Positions 1 to 6,860 of a stretch of DNA of 11,261 nucleotides are shown piece by piece. The stretch is from assembly GCA_902826945.1 (NCBI GenBank), contig CADEGS010000146.1, positions 1-11,261 of the forward strand. Reading direction: 5' to 3'. How positions within the stretch are numbered: position 1 is the stretch's first letter; each line of letters begins with the position of its first letter. The position numbers and the translations under genes were made by a program. The notes under the pieces were generated by a model. The model did not search any database and was not told where the DNA came from. It saw only the letters and a program-made list of their open reading frames with translations. This stretch comes from an uncultured bacterium. Lineage in GTDB: Bacteria > Planctomycetota > UBA1135 > GCA-002686595.

Positions 1-839
1 CCGGCGAGCGCGTCCTGTGCTACGGCGGCGGCGTGGCGCTGAACTGCGTCGCGAACGCGAAGCTCGCGCGCTCTGGCGCGTTCGAGCGCATCGTCATCCA
101 CCCCGCGGCGGGCGACGCGGGCGGCGCGCTCGGCTGCGCGCTCGCGTACTCGTTCGCGCGGCGCCCGGACCTCGTCCCGGCGCCCTGCACGCCCTACCTC
201 GGGCTCGCCGCCGACGCCGGGGAGCTGGCGCGCGACCCAGAAGCGCTCGCCGCGCCAGACGAGGAGGCCTTCTGCGCGCGGGTGGCCGAGCTCTTGGCGG
301 AGGACAAGGTCGTCGGCTGGCTCGCCGGCCGCGCCGAATGGGGCCCGCGCGCGCTCGGCGCGCGCAGCATCCTGGCGCGCCCCGATCCGCCGGGCCAGCA
401 GTCGCGCCTGAACCGGCTCGTGAAGCACCGCGAGGACTTCCGCCCGTTCGCGCCGGTCGTGCTGGCCGAGCACGCCGAGCGCGTCTTCGAGGGCTTCTCG
501 CCCGGCCGCGCGCTCGAGCGCTCGATGCTGGCCACCGTCACGACGCGCCCCGCCTGGCGCGAGCGCCTGGCCGCCGTCACGCACGTGGACGGCTCCGCGC
601 GCGTGCAGGTGCTCGAGCGCGCCGACCAGCCGCTCCTCCACCGCGTGCTCGAGCTCTTCCATGCGCGCACCGGCATCCCGGTGCTGGTGAACACGAGCTT
701 CAACGACGCCGGCGAGCCGATCGTGAACGACGTCGCGGACGCCCGCCGCACGCTCGAGCGCTGCCGCCTCGACGCGCTCGTCCTCTACCCCTACGTGCGC
801 GTGCGCCAGCCCCGCTCCGCCGCGCTCTCCCCCGCATGA
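1..839 (+). CDS. O-carbamoyltransferase, NodU/CmcH family (5' end outside window)
   Basis: Enzymes of this family move a carbamoyl group from carbamoyl phosphate, through an ATP-dependent carbamoyl-adenylate, onto a hydroxyl of a sugar, lipid or natural product in the cytoplasm. The reading frame is open from base 3, so the gene starts upstream. A GTG at 33 falls inside a conserved motif and is not the start. Visible are the end of the Kae1-like catalytic domain (YGGGVALNCVANAKL, about 21-65) and the full C-terminal carbamoyltransferase domain. The latter has GRAEWGPRALGARSIL (327-374), VKHREDFRPFAPVVL (about 420-465) and NTSFNDAGEPIVND near the end. Its stop overlaps the next start as ATGA, which implies translational coupling. 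Family assignment is firm. The acceptor substrate cannot be read from the sequence; a glycan or natural-product hydroxyl is the usual case. Confidence 0.93.
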   Translation, partial: GERVLCYGGGVALNCVANAKLARSGAFERIVIHPAAGDAGGALGCALAYSFARRPDLVPAPCTPYLGLAADAGELARDPEALAAPDEEAFCARVAELLAEDKVVGWLAGRAEWGPRALGARSILARPDPPGQQSRLNRLVKHREDFRPFAPVVLAEHAERVFEGFSPGRALERSMLATVTTRPAWRERLAAVTHVDGSARVQVLERADQPLLHRVLELFHARTGIPVLVNTSFNDAGEPIVNDVADARRTLERCRLDALVLYPYVRVRQPRSAALSPA

Positions 840-1000
840 TCGACAAGCTGCGCACCCTGGGCGAGCTCCTGCGCCTCGGCACGAGGAAGGAGCAGCGCCC
901 GCTCTTCCTGATCGTGCTCGTCCTGTGCCTGGTCGGCCTGATCCTGGCCGTCGGCGCGGCGTACCCGATCCTCTCGCCGTTCCTCTACTCGATGTTCTGA
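836..1000 (+). CDS. DUF5989-type small membrane protein
   Basis: This is a 54-residue protein with a short basic amphipathic N-terminus (MIDKLRTLGELLRLGTRKEQRP) and one strongly hydrophobic helix at about residues 23-43. The end is Pro/aromatic-rich (ILSPFLYSMF). It matches the pattern of DUF5989 proteins, which from memory commonly sit beside NodU-type carbamoyltransferases, often with an SxtJ-like membrane protein. The function is unknown; a single-pass inner-membrane partner that recruits the carbamoyltransferase or its product to the membrane is an inference. The ATG overlaps the carbamoyltransferase stop by 4 nt, so the two are almost certainly one transcript with coupled translation. 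No SxtJ-like gene follows; the next gene is a HTTM protein after a 149-bp gap. Confidence 0.85.
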   Translation: MIDKLRTLGELLRLGTRKEQRPLFLIVLVLCLVGLILAVGAAYPILSPFLYSMF

Positions 1001-1008
1001 GAGCGGAG

Positions 1009-1024
1009 CGGAGCGAGCGCTCCG
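1009..1024 (+). terminator. Short GC hairpin after the carbamoyltransferase/DUF5989 pair
   Basis: CGGAGC (1009-1014) and GCTCCG (1019-1024) can pair around a GAGC loop, 9 nt past the stop of the small membrane protein. No T tract follows, so it is at best a weak intrinsic terminator or an mRNA 3'-end stabiliser. The rest of the gap to 1149 shows only a 9-bp direct repeat (CGCCTGCGC at 1029 and 1045), which is unremarkable at this base composition. Confidence 0.3.
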
Positions 1025-1149
1025 GCCTCGCCTGCGCCGCGCTCCGCCTGCGCACGAGGACGTAGCGCTCGCCTTCCCCGCGCGTCGCGGCTGGTGCGCG
1101 GGCCGCGCGGATGCGAGGATGCCGCCCGCGGTCCGCAGGCCGCGAGGCG

Positions 1150-2610
1150 ATGGAAGCCACCGGTCCCTCGTCCGCCCCGGGCCGCTCGAGCGTCGCGCGT
1201 GTGCTCGGCGTGGACTCGCGCTCGCTGGCGCTCGTGCGCGTCGCGCTGGCGGCGGTCGTGCTGATCGACCTCGCGCTGCGCGCACGCTTCCTCGTCCCCT
1301 TCCACACCGACGACGGCGTCTTCCCGCGCGCCGTCCTGCGCCCGCCGCCGCAGTTCTCGCTCTACTTCCTGGGCGACGGCAGCGCAGCGCTGCCGGCGGG
1401 CCTGTTCGTCGCGACCGCGGTCTCTGCGCTGCTGCTCCTCGTCGGCTGGCACACGCGCGTCGTGACGGCGCTCACCTGGTGGCTGGTCGTGTGCCTGCAG
1501 GTGCGCAACCCGCTGATGACGAACAACGGCGACGTGCTGCTGCGCGCGCTGCTCCTGTGGGGGATCTTCCTGCCTCTGGGGCGCAGCGCCTCGCTCGACG
1601 CGCGTCGGCGCGGGAGCCCGGGGCCGGCGCGCGTCGTCTCGATCGGGAGCGCGGCGCTCGTCGGCCAGCTCGTGCTGCTCTATCTCGCCGCCGGCGTGGT
1701 CAAGCTGACGCCGGCCTGGACGAGCGGCGACGCCGTCCAGCTCGTGCTCGGCCAGGAGCAGTTCGGCCGGCCGCTCGGCCTGTGGCTGCGCGGGCATCCG
1801 GCGCTGACGACCGCGATGACGCACGCGACGCTCGCGTTCGAGATCGCGGGGCCGCTCCTCCTGCTCTCGCCGTGGCGGCCGGCGCTCGTGCGCGGGCTGG
1901 TGGTGCCGGGGCTGTGGCTCCTGCAGCTCGGCCTGGGGACCTCGATCGAGCTCGGGCTCTTCCCCTGGACCTCGACCATCGCGAGCTTCGCCGTGCTCGG
2001 CCCGCGCTTCTGGTCGGCCGTCGGCCGGCCCTTCGGGCGCGGCGGCGTGCGCGAGCTCCCGCTCGAGGGCCCGCGCGGCGCGCCCGAGCGCGCGCTGCAA
2101 GGCGTCGCGCTCGCGCTCTTCCTGTGGGTGCTCGCGCTCAACGCGCCGATCCTCGTCCACCGGCCGAAGTGGCGCGCGCTCGAGACCGCCTGGCCCAGCC
2201 GCGCGCTCGGGCTGATCCAGGACTGGCGCCTCTACGCCGTCCCGCCCGACGAGGACCAGTCGTTCGAGATCCTCGGCGTGCGCGAGGACGGGCGCGCGCT
2301 CGACCTGCTCGCGCGCGGCGAGGGCGAGCGCTGGGACCGCGTGCGCGCGCTCTACGCCGCCTACCGCACGCGCTACATGCTGTGGCGGATCGGGCTGGCG
2401 CGGAAGCCCGAGGAGACGCGCGCGCTGCTCTCCGCGCACCTGGCCTGGCTGTGCCGCGAGTGGAACGCGAGCCAGGCGCCGCGCCGCGCGCTCGCGCGCA
2501 CGAGCTGGGTGCGCGTCGCGCGCGCGATCCGCCTCGACGGCCACGGGCCGGAGACGCGCAGCGTGCTGGCCGAGTTCGCCTGCCAGCCGGCGGACGCGGG
2601 CGCGCGCTGA
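1150..2610 (+). CDS. HTTM-domain (vitamin K gamma-carboxylase-like) membrane protein
   Basis: This integral membrane protein is 486 residues from the chosen ATG. It has the bacterial HTTM layout: an N-terminal LGVDSRSLALVRVALAAVV helix, a conserved FHTDDGVFPR loop (about 51-60), several further helices, and the hallmark RNPLMTNNGDVLLRALLLWGI at about 119-139. A soluble C-terminal portion starts near IQDWRLYAVPPDED, the place where family members have a QxWxMFAP-like motif. HTTM proteins share a fold with vitamin K-dependent gamma-glutamyl carboxylase, but most bacterial members have no known reaction, and none is claimed here. An ATG at 1111 would add 13 Arg-rich, non-conserved residues and overlaps a possible -10 (GAGGAT, 1115-1120), so 1150 is preferred. 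Neither start has a clear Shine-Dalgarno. It runs in the same direction as the DUF5989 gene and converges with the gene to its right. Confidence 0.85.
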   Translation: MEATGPSSAPGRSSVARVLGVDSRSLALVRVALAAVVLIDLALRARFLVPFHTDDGVFPRAVLRPPPQFSLYFLGDGSAALPAGLFVATAVSALLLLVGWHTRVVTALTWWLVVCLQVRNPLMTNNGDVLLRALLLWGIFLPLGRSASLDARRRGSPGPARVVSIGSAALVGQLVLLYLAAGVVKLTPAWTSGDAVQLVLGQEQFGRPLGLWLRGHPALTTAMTHATLAFEIAGPLLLLSPWRPALVRGLVVPGLWLLQLGLGTSIELGLFPWTSTIASFAVLGPRFWSAVGRPFGRGGVRELPLEGPRGAPERALQGVALALFLWVLALNAPILVHRPKWRALETAWPSRALGLIQDWRLYAVPPDEDQSFEILGVREDGRALDLLARGEGERWDRVRALYAAYRTRYMLWRIGLARKPEETRALLSAHLAWLCREWNASQAPRRALARTSWVRVARAIRLDGHGPETRSVLAEFACQPADAGAR

Positions 2611-2700
2611 GGGTCGTGACCGGCTTCCGGGCTCGGATGCTCGCGCCCGCGCCCGCGGCGCCGGTGCCCTGATCGCTGATCGGCTCGAGACGCGTGCCTC

Positions 2701-2793
2701 CGTCGCTGCGCGACGATGGGGTCGCGCCTGCGGCGCGACAGGCCTGCGGCGCCACGGCGCTGCACGCGCCGGCCGCGGCCATGCGGCCGCGGC
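2701..2793. repeat. Cluster of small hairpins and an imperfect 16-bp tandem repeat
   Basis: This lies in the spacer between convergent genes. Perfect stems are CGTCGC/GCGACG (2701-2715, loop TGC), GTCGCGCC/GGCGCGAC (2721-2739, loop TGC), GGCGC/GCGCC (2756-2770) and GCCGCGGCC/GGCCGCGGC (2772-2793, loop ATGC). Bases 2726-2741 and 2742-2757 are two tandem copies of a 16-mer agreeing at 14 positions. CTGATCG is also doubled at 2670-2683. No plausible gene is seen from 2611 to 2819. The likely role is a bidirectional transcription end or mRNA 3'-end protection. Chance pairing is easy at this G+C, so only the cluster as a whole is suggestive. Confidence 0.4.
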
Positions 2794-2826
2794 GCTGAGC
2801 GACTCGGAGACCGAGTCGCTCAGCGC
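2792..2826 (-). terminator. 16-bp perfect hairpin containing the stop codon of the radical SAM gene
   Basis: Bases 2792-2807 are perfectly complementary to 2811-2826, leaving an AGA triloop. The stop codon of the leftward radical SAM gene (2820-2822) lies inside the stem. No T-rich tract follows on either strand, so this is not a classical intrinsic terminator. It could still end transcription in both directions between the convergent genes, or shield the 3' end of the leftward mRNA. A perfect 16-bp arm is unlikely by chance even in this sequence. Confidence 0.65.
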
Positions 2827-4217
2827 GCGTACGCCCTGCGCGCGAAGAGCAGCGTCAGGAACGGCAGCATGTTCGCCTTGTTGGGGATCAGCTTGAAGAT
2901 CCGCCACAGGCGGCGCGGGGAGAGGTAGAAGCGGCGGTAGGCCTGCTTGCGCAGCCGGAAGATCGACGACTCGGGGACGGCCGAGAGGTTGATGTCGGTC
3001 TCGTAGGGCTCGTAGGCGGACCAGTCGGAGGGCAGCTCGTAGCCGGCGTGCTCGACCTGGCGGAAGAGCTCGGTGCCCTTGAACGGGATCACGCGGAAGA
3101 AGGCGGCGGTGTGGAAGGAGCTCCTGGCGGCCCAGTCGATCGTGGCCTGCATCTCCTCCTCGGTCTCGGTCGGGAAGCCGAGCATGAAGGCGCCGTGGAC
3201 GAGCACGCCCTTCGAGGCGATGTAGTCGACGATCGCGCGCACCGGCTCGATCTTCAGGTTCTTCTTCATCACCTTCTGGATGCGCGGCACGGCGGACTCG
3301 ACCGCCACCATGCAGCGGTACATGCCGGCCTCGACCAGGAGGTCCACCAGCTCGCGGTCGAGGATGTCGCCGCGGAAGCCGTTCGGGAAGGTGAGCTTGA
3401 CCTTCCAGCCGCGCGCGAGGATGCCGCGCGCGATCGCCTTCGCGCGCTCGGGGCGGAAGTTGAAGATGTCGTCCATGAAGACGAACTCCTTCACCCCGTA
3501 GGTCCCGACGAGCAGCTCCATCTCGGAGAGCACGTTCTCGGCCGAGCGCTCGCGGAAGGTCTTGCCGTAGGAGTTGTGGCAGTAGGTGCAGCGCCACGGG
3601 CAGGCGCGCGACGAGAACATCGTCGCGAACTCCTTGTGCGCGTAGATCACGCCGCCGCGCGGGACGGTGTGGTACTTCGCGTGGTCGACCAGGTCCCAGG
3701 CCGGGAACGGCATCGCGTCCAGATCGGCGGGCGGCGGGCGGTCGGGCTCGTGCACGGGCGCGCCGTCGGCGCGGCGCCAGGAGAGGCCCAGGCAGCCGTC
3801 CCAGGCGCTGCGGCCGTCGCGCAGGCCCTCCAGCAGCTCGACGAAGGTGTGCTCGCCCTCGCCGCGCACGACGAAGTCCACGCTCGCGTCGGCCAGCACG
3901 TCCGCGGCCGCGACGCTCGGGTGCGGCCCGCCGCACACGACGCGCGCGCCGGGCAGCCGCTCCTTCACGAGCTTCGCGAGCGCGTGCATGCAGCCCGCCT
4001 CGTAGGTCATCGCCGAGAGCCCGACGACGTCCGGCCGCAGGCGCACGAGCTCCTCCAGGCAGCGCTCCGGCGTCCAGTCCTCGACCTTCATGTCGAGCAC
4101 GCGCACGTCGGGGAAGCCGCTCGCGCGCGCCTGCGCCGCGATCATCATCACGCCCAGCGGGTGGACGTGCGTGAACTGCGTGTAGGGGTGGTAGGTCTGG
4201 ACGAGGGCGACGCGCAT
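2820..4217 (-). CDS. Radical SAM protein with B12-binding-like N-terminal domain
   Basis: The product is a cytoplasmic protein of 465 residues. Residues 1 to about 135 form a cobalamin-binding-like Rossmann domain (HPLGVMMIAAQARASGF, then RPDVVGLSAMTYEAG and VVCGGPHPSV). The radical SAM core follows with the 4Fe-4S motif CPWRCTYC (Cys206, Cys210, Cys213), RERSAENVLSEM, FMDDIFNF and GAFMLGFPTETEEEM. The C-terminal tail is basic and amphipathic. The family does radical methylations, ring rearrangements and similar chemistry; the substrate is unknown. The usual cobalamin-ligating DxHxxG motif is not seen, so B12 binding is uncertain. A second ATG at 4229 would add MLPA, but it sits inside a candidate -10 box (4228-4233) with no Shine-Dalgarno, so 4217 is preferred. 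The gene is divergent from the second radical SAM gene. Confidence 0.9.
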   Translation of the reverse strand: MRVALVQTYHPYTQFTHVHPLGVMMIAAQARASGFPDVRVLDMKVEDWTPERCLEELVRLRPDVVGLSAMTYEAGCMHALAKLVKERLPGARVVCGGPHPSVAAADVLADASVDFVVRGEGEHTFVELLEGLRDGRSAWDGCLGLSWRRADGAPVHEPDRPPPADLDAMPFPAWDLVDHAKYHTVPRGGVIYAHKEFATMFSSRACPWRCTYCHNSYGKTFRERSAENVLSEMELLVGTYGVKEFVFMDDIFNFRPERAKAIARGILARGWKVKLTFPNGFRGDILDRELVDLLVEAGMYRCMVAVESAVPRIQKVMKKNLKIEPVRAIVDYIASKGVLVHGAFMLGFPTETEEEMQATIDWAARSSFHTAAFFRVIPFKGTELFRQVEHAGYELPSDWSAYEPYETDINLSAVPESSIFRLRKQAYRRFYLSPRRLWRIFKLIPNKANMLPFLTLLFARRAYAR

Positions 4218-4227
4218 CGCGGGGAGC

Positions 4228-4233
4228 ATCGTA
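4228..4233 (-). promoter_or_regulatory. Candidate -10 box of the leftward radical SAM gene
   Basis: Read on the minus strand this is TACGAT, 10 nt before the ATG at 4217. Transcription starting about 7 nt downstream would leave almost no leader, which fits the missing Shine-Dalgarno. No convincing -35 is seen. The remainder of the 252-bp divergent spacer (to 4469) holds nothing else I can name except the promoter and ribosome-binding site of the opposite gene. Confidence 0.35.
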
Positions 4234-4427
4234 GACGAGCGGCGGCGGGAGGTGGAGGTGCGAGCGCCGCGTCCGCGCTCGCGGCGGCTCTCCGACTCAC
4301 CGGAAGCGGTTGTCCCGGTCGCGGCCGGCGCAGTGTCCGCCGGTCAGGCCTTCGCGAGGGCCGCGCCGCCGGTCGCCTCCGGCGTCTCGGGGCCGGACGC
4401 CCGGCCCGGACGCTCTTCCCGGCGTGC

Positions 4428-4433
4428 TAGGAT
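4428..4433 (+). promoter_or_regulatory. Candidate -10 box of the rightward radical SAM gene
   Basis: TAGGAT, within GTGCTAGGATCG, is one of the few A/T-containing spots in this spacer and agrees with TATAAT at four of six positions. It would put the transcript start near 4440 and give a leader of about 30 nt that includes the ribosome-binding site. No clear -35 is seen 16-18 nt upstream. Confidence 0.4.
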
Positions 4434-4456
4434 CGCTCGCGCCCGCCCCCCTCCAC

Positions 4457-4460
4457 GGAG
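4457..4460 (+). promoter_or_regulatory. Shine-Dalgarno site that decides a TTG start
   Basis: GGAG (in ACGGAG) ends 9 nt before the TTG at 4470. It supports that rare start, which is immediately followed by the conserved ARVAFVVTT beta-strand. Confidence 0.6.
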
Positions 4461-4469
4461 CTCCCCACC

Positions 4470-5978
4470 TTGGCCCGCGTCGCCTTCGTCGTCACCACCT
4501 GCCACGAGTTCGAGGGCATCAAGGCGCTCTCCGCGCAGCTCAAGCGCCGCGGGCACGTGACGGACTGCTTCGTCACCTCCGAGGAGCGCGACTTCGAGGG
4601 CGCGGTGCGCGACTGGCAGCCCGACGTGCTCGGCGTCTACGCGACCACCGGGCAGGAGACCTGGGCCTACCCGCACATCGAGCGCTGGAAGCGCGAGCTC
4701 TCCCACCTGAAGGTCGTCGTCGGCGGGCCGCACCCCTCGTTCGACAACGAGATGCTGCGCGACCAGGAGCACGTCGACGCCACGATCAAGGGCGAGGCCG
4801 AGGACGCGCTGTGCGATCTGGTCGAGGCCTGGGAGGCCGGGCGCTCGATCGAGGCGATCCCGAACGTCGCGTACCTGAAGGACGGCGCGCCGCACCAGAA
4901 CCCGATCCGGCCGATCGTCCAGGACCTCGACACGCTGCCCTTCCCCGACGTCGACGTCTTCTACAAGTACCCGTTCCTGCGCAACAAGCGCGTGCTGCAG
5001 GTGCACGCCAGCCGCGGCTGCCAGAACAACTGCACCTACTGCAGCGTGCCCTTGATGAAGCGCGAGTGGGTCAGCGACCGCAAGAAGGAGAAGTTCAACC
5101 GCACGAAGTCGGTGGACTACCTGTGCGAGGAGCTGTGCGACGTGCTGGCGCGCTACCCGCGCTTCCGCATGGTCAACTTCGGCGACGCGGCGCTGAACAT
5201 GTACCGCGGCTGGCTCGACGAGTTCGCCGAGGAGTGGCCGAAGCGCGTCGGCCTGCCCTTCGCCTGCAACGTCAACATCAACTACCTGAACGAGGACGAC
5301 GTCGAGGCGCTGGCGCGCGCGGGCTGCGTCTCGGTGCAGTTCGGCCTGGAGTCCGGCAGCGAGAAGGTGCGCCTCGAGGTCTACAAGAAGGGCTACACCG
5401 ACGAGATCGTCGAGCGCATGCCGCGGCTCTTCAAGAAGCACAAGATCACGTTCCGCACGAACAACATGATGGGCTCGCCGGCCGAGAGCCTCGACGACAT
5501 GTTCGCGACCGCGCGCGTGAACCGGCGCATCCGGCCGAATGGCTGCACGGTGCTGATCTACCGGCCGTTCAAGTCCACCGTGCTCGGGCGCGAGGACTTC
5601 GCGCTCGGCCGCGTCGAGGTCGGCAAGGACATCGGCCCCTCGCTGCACCAGGACTCGCAGATGCGGCGCGAGGACGTCGAGCAGGTCGTGAACCTGCAGA
5701 AGCTCTTCAACGTCGCGGTCTACCTGCCCGGCGGCGAGGCGCTCGTGCGGCGCCTGGTGCGGCTGCCGCGCAACCGGGTCTTCGAGTGGACGCACCTGGC
5801 GTTCCTCTGGTACCAGCACGCGGTCGTGTCGGGCTACGGCATGCTCGACGACCTGAAGCTCGGCCTGAAGAACGTCGGCCAGATCTTCGGCCGCCGCGAG
5901 GGCGGCACGCATCGCTACGGCGAGGCGAAGAACCAGTTCCTCGAGACGCTCGACACCGGGCTCGACGCGAGCGTCTGA
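4470..5978 (+). CDS. Radical SAM protein with B12-binding-like N-terminal domain
   Basis: The product is a cytoplasmic enzyme of 502 residues. Residues 1 to about 125 make a cobalamin-binding-like Rossmann domain (ARVAFVVTT, PDVLGVYATTG, VVVGGPHPSF at 82-91). It lacks a DxHxxG motif; the nearby CHEFEG at 11-16 does not fit. The radical SAM core carries CQNNCTYC (Cys184, Cys188, Cys191), FNRTKSVDYLCEEL, MVNFGDAALNM, CNVNINYLNEDD and VQFGLESGSEKVR. The last 100 or so residues are a helical extension with no motif I recognise. The start is TTG, backed by a Shine-Dalgarno. It is a distant relative of the divergent neighbour, not a recent duplicate: the linker, Cys-loop sequence and C-termini differ. 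The substrate is unknown; the nearby methyltransferase and carbamoyltransferase suggest a modified glycan, lipid or natural product. Its stop lies 9 bp from the stop of the convergent methyltransferase gene. Confidence 0.9.
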   Translation: MARVAFVVTTCHEFEGIKALSAQLKRRGHVTDCFVTSEERDFEGAVRDWQPDVLGVYATTGQETWAYPHIERWKRELSHLKVVVGGPHPSFDNEMLRDQEHVDATIKGEAEDALCDLVEAWEAGRSIEAIPNVAYLKDGAPHQNPIRPIVQDLDTLPFPDVDVFYKYPFLRNKRVLQVHASRGCQNNCTYCSVPLMKREWVSDRKKEKFNRTKSVDYLCEELCDVLARYPRFRMVNFGDAALNMYRGWLDEFAEEWPKRVGLPFACNVNINYLNEDDVEALARAGCVSVQFGLESGSEKVRLEVYKKGYTDEIVERMPRLFKKHKITFRTNNMMGSPAESLDDMFATARVNRRIRPNGCTVLIYRPFKSTVLGREDFALGRVEVGKDIGPSLHQDSQMRREDVEQVVNLQKLFNVAVYLPGGEALVRRLVRLPRNRVFEWTHLAFLWYQHAVVSGYGMLDDLKLGLKNVGQIFGRREGGTHRYGEAKNQFLETLDTGLDASV

Positions 5979-6000
5979 GCGCGCGGCTCAGCGGTCGAGC
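5960..6000. terminator. Bidirectional hairpin spanning two convergent stop codons
   Basis: An inner stem CTGAGC/GCTCAG (5975-5980 with 5986-5991, loop GCGCG) holds the TGA of the radical SAM gene on one arm and the stop of the methyltransferase gene on the other. An outer stem GCTCGAC/GTCGAGC (5960-5966 with 5994-6000) can extend it across an asymmetric internal loop. There is no T tract. The arrangement suits a shared end for two convergent transcripts, although the arms are short. Confidence 0.45.
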
Positions 6001-6860
6001 GGCGGGGGCGGCGTCCCGCGCACCAGCCACAGGCTCGACGAGCCGCCGCGCCGGCAGCGCTCGGGCAGCGGGCGCCCCAGCGCCTCGCCGTGCGCGCCGA
6101 AGGCCGAGGGGTGCAGGAGGATCTTGAACGCGTCGTTGAACTGCAGGAAGGCGCGCACGAGGTAAGCCTCGTTCCAGGCGCGGCCCTCGAGCACGACCGA
6201 GCGGTCGTACTCGAACGGGAAGGGCACGTCGTGCACGTGCACGAGCACGCCCTCGGCGAGCCGCGGCAGCACCTCGAAGAAGAGGAAGTTCACGTCGCTG
6301 CCGGTCTTGGCGACGTGGCTCGAGTCGATGAAGAGCACGTCGCCCGCCGCGAGCGCCTCGAAGGCCGCGAGCGGCACGTCCTGGCAGCGGCAGCGGTCGA
6401 GCGCGATCCGTGCGCCGTCCTCGGGGCGCAGCAGGCCGAGCAGGCGCTCTGGATGCGGCTCGACGCAGCGCAGCGCGAGCGCGCCGTCGAGCCAGCGCTC
6501 GCTCGCGTCGAGGAACGCGGCCGAGGAGAAGCCCGAGCCGACCTCCACCGCGCGCCGCGGTCGCACGAGGCGCACGAGCGCCGTCAGGAAGAACGCGTCG
6601 CAGTAGGGGAAGAAGTCGTTCGCCGCGTGGTAGCGGCGGGCCGGATCGGGCGCCTCGGCCAGCTCGATCGCGTCGAAACCGGGCGCGAGCGCGTCGTACA
6701 CGCGCTTCTGGAGGTCGACGCCGAGGTCCACGCCCGGCAGCTCCGAGACGAGCCCGCCGAAGAGCCGCGGCGCGTCGCGCGCGACCTCGTCGGGATCGGG
6801 GATCGGCGAGTAGAAGTGCCCGGGCGGCACCCACAGCCGGCCATCGCGCGCCTCGCTCAA
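5988..6860 (-). CDS. Class I SAM-dependent methyltransferase
   Basis: This 290-residue cytoplasmic protein has the Rossmann methyltransferase signature: motif I AVEVGSGFSSA (104-114), the acidic strand end CVEPHP (132-137), VLFIDSSHVAKTGSDV (175-190) and VLVHVHDVPFPFEY (205-218). It resembles the Methyltransf_24-like proteins found in polysaccharide and natural-product loci. The acceptor is unknown. The clustered His/Asp residues at 207-211 could bind a metal, but that is only a suggestion. The TTG at 6860 is the first start in frame and keeps a conserved-looking LWVPPGHFYSP segment whole; a GTG at 6830 is possible. No Shine-Dalgarno or promoter is visible just upstream, so it is probably co-transcribed with the membrane-anchored protein 58 bp upstream, perhaps coupled through a 20-codon frame. 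Confidence 0.88.
   Translation of the reverse strand: MSEARDGRLWVPPGHFYSPIPDPDEVARDAPRLFGGLVSELPGVDLGVDLQKRVYDALAPGFDAIELAEAPDPARRYHAANDFFPYCDAFFLTALVRLVRPRRAVEVGSGFSSAAFLDASERWLDGALALRCVEPHPERLLGLLRPEDGARIALDRCRCQDVPLAAFEALAAGDVLFIDSSHVAKTGSDVNFLFFEVLPRLAEGVLVHVHDVPFPFEYDRSVVLEGRAWNEAYLVRAFLQFNDAFKILLHPSAFGAHGEALGRPLPERCRRGGSSSLWLVRGTPPPPLDR

Noticed and set aside
1029..1053. 9-bp direct repeat CGCCTGCGC with 16-nt spacing
   Set aside because: Two copies of a low-complexity 9-mer are expected by chance in such G+C-rich sequence. The matching 16-nt period of the better repeat at 2726-2757 is probably coincidence.
2716..2928. Small plus-strand open frame of 70 codons in the convergent spacer
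   Set aside because: It is built across the hairpin cluster and then runs antisense into the radical SAM gene; no ribosome-binding site and an Arg-rich, meaningless product.
985..3936. Very long minus-strand open frame (over 900 codons)
   Set aside because: It is antisense to the HTTM gene and out of frame with the radical SAM gene. The translation is Arg/Ala/Gly/Pro-rich with no motifs, an artefact of the scarcity of stop codons at this G+C.
3048..4430. Plus-strand open frame rich in His, Glu and Val
   Set aside because: It is the antisense shadow of the leftward radical SAM gene, which has a full domain structure; the composition is typical of such shadows.
4344..5912. Minus-strand open frame rich in Val, Leu and Asp
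   Set aside because: It is antisense to the rightward radical SAM gene and shows no motif.
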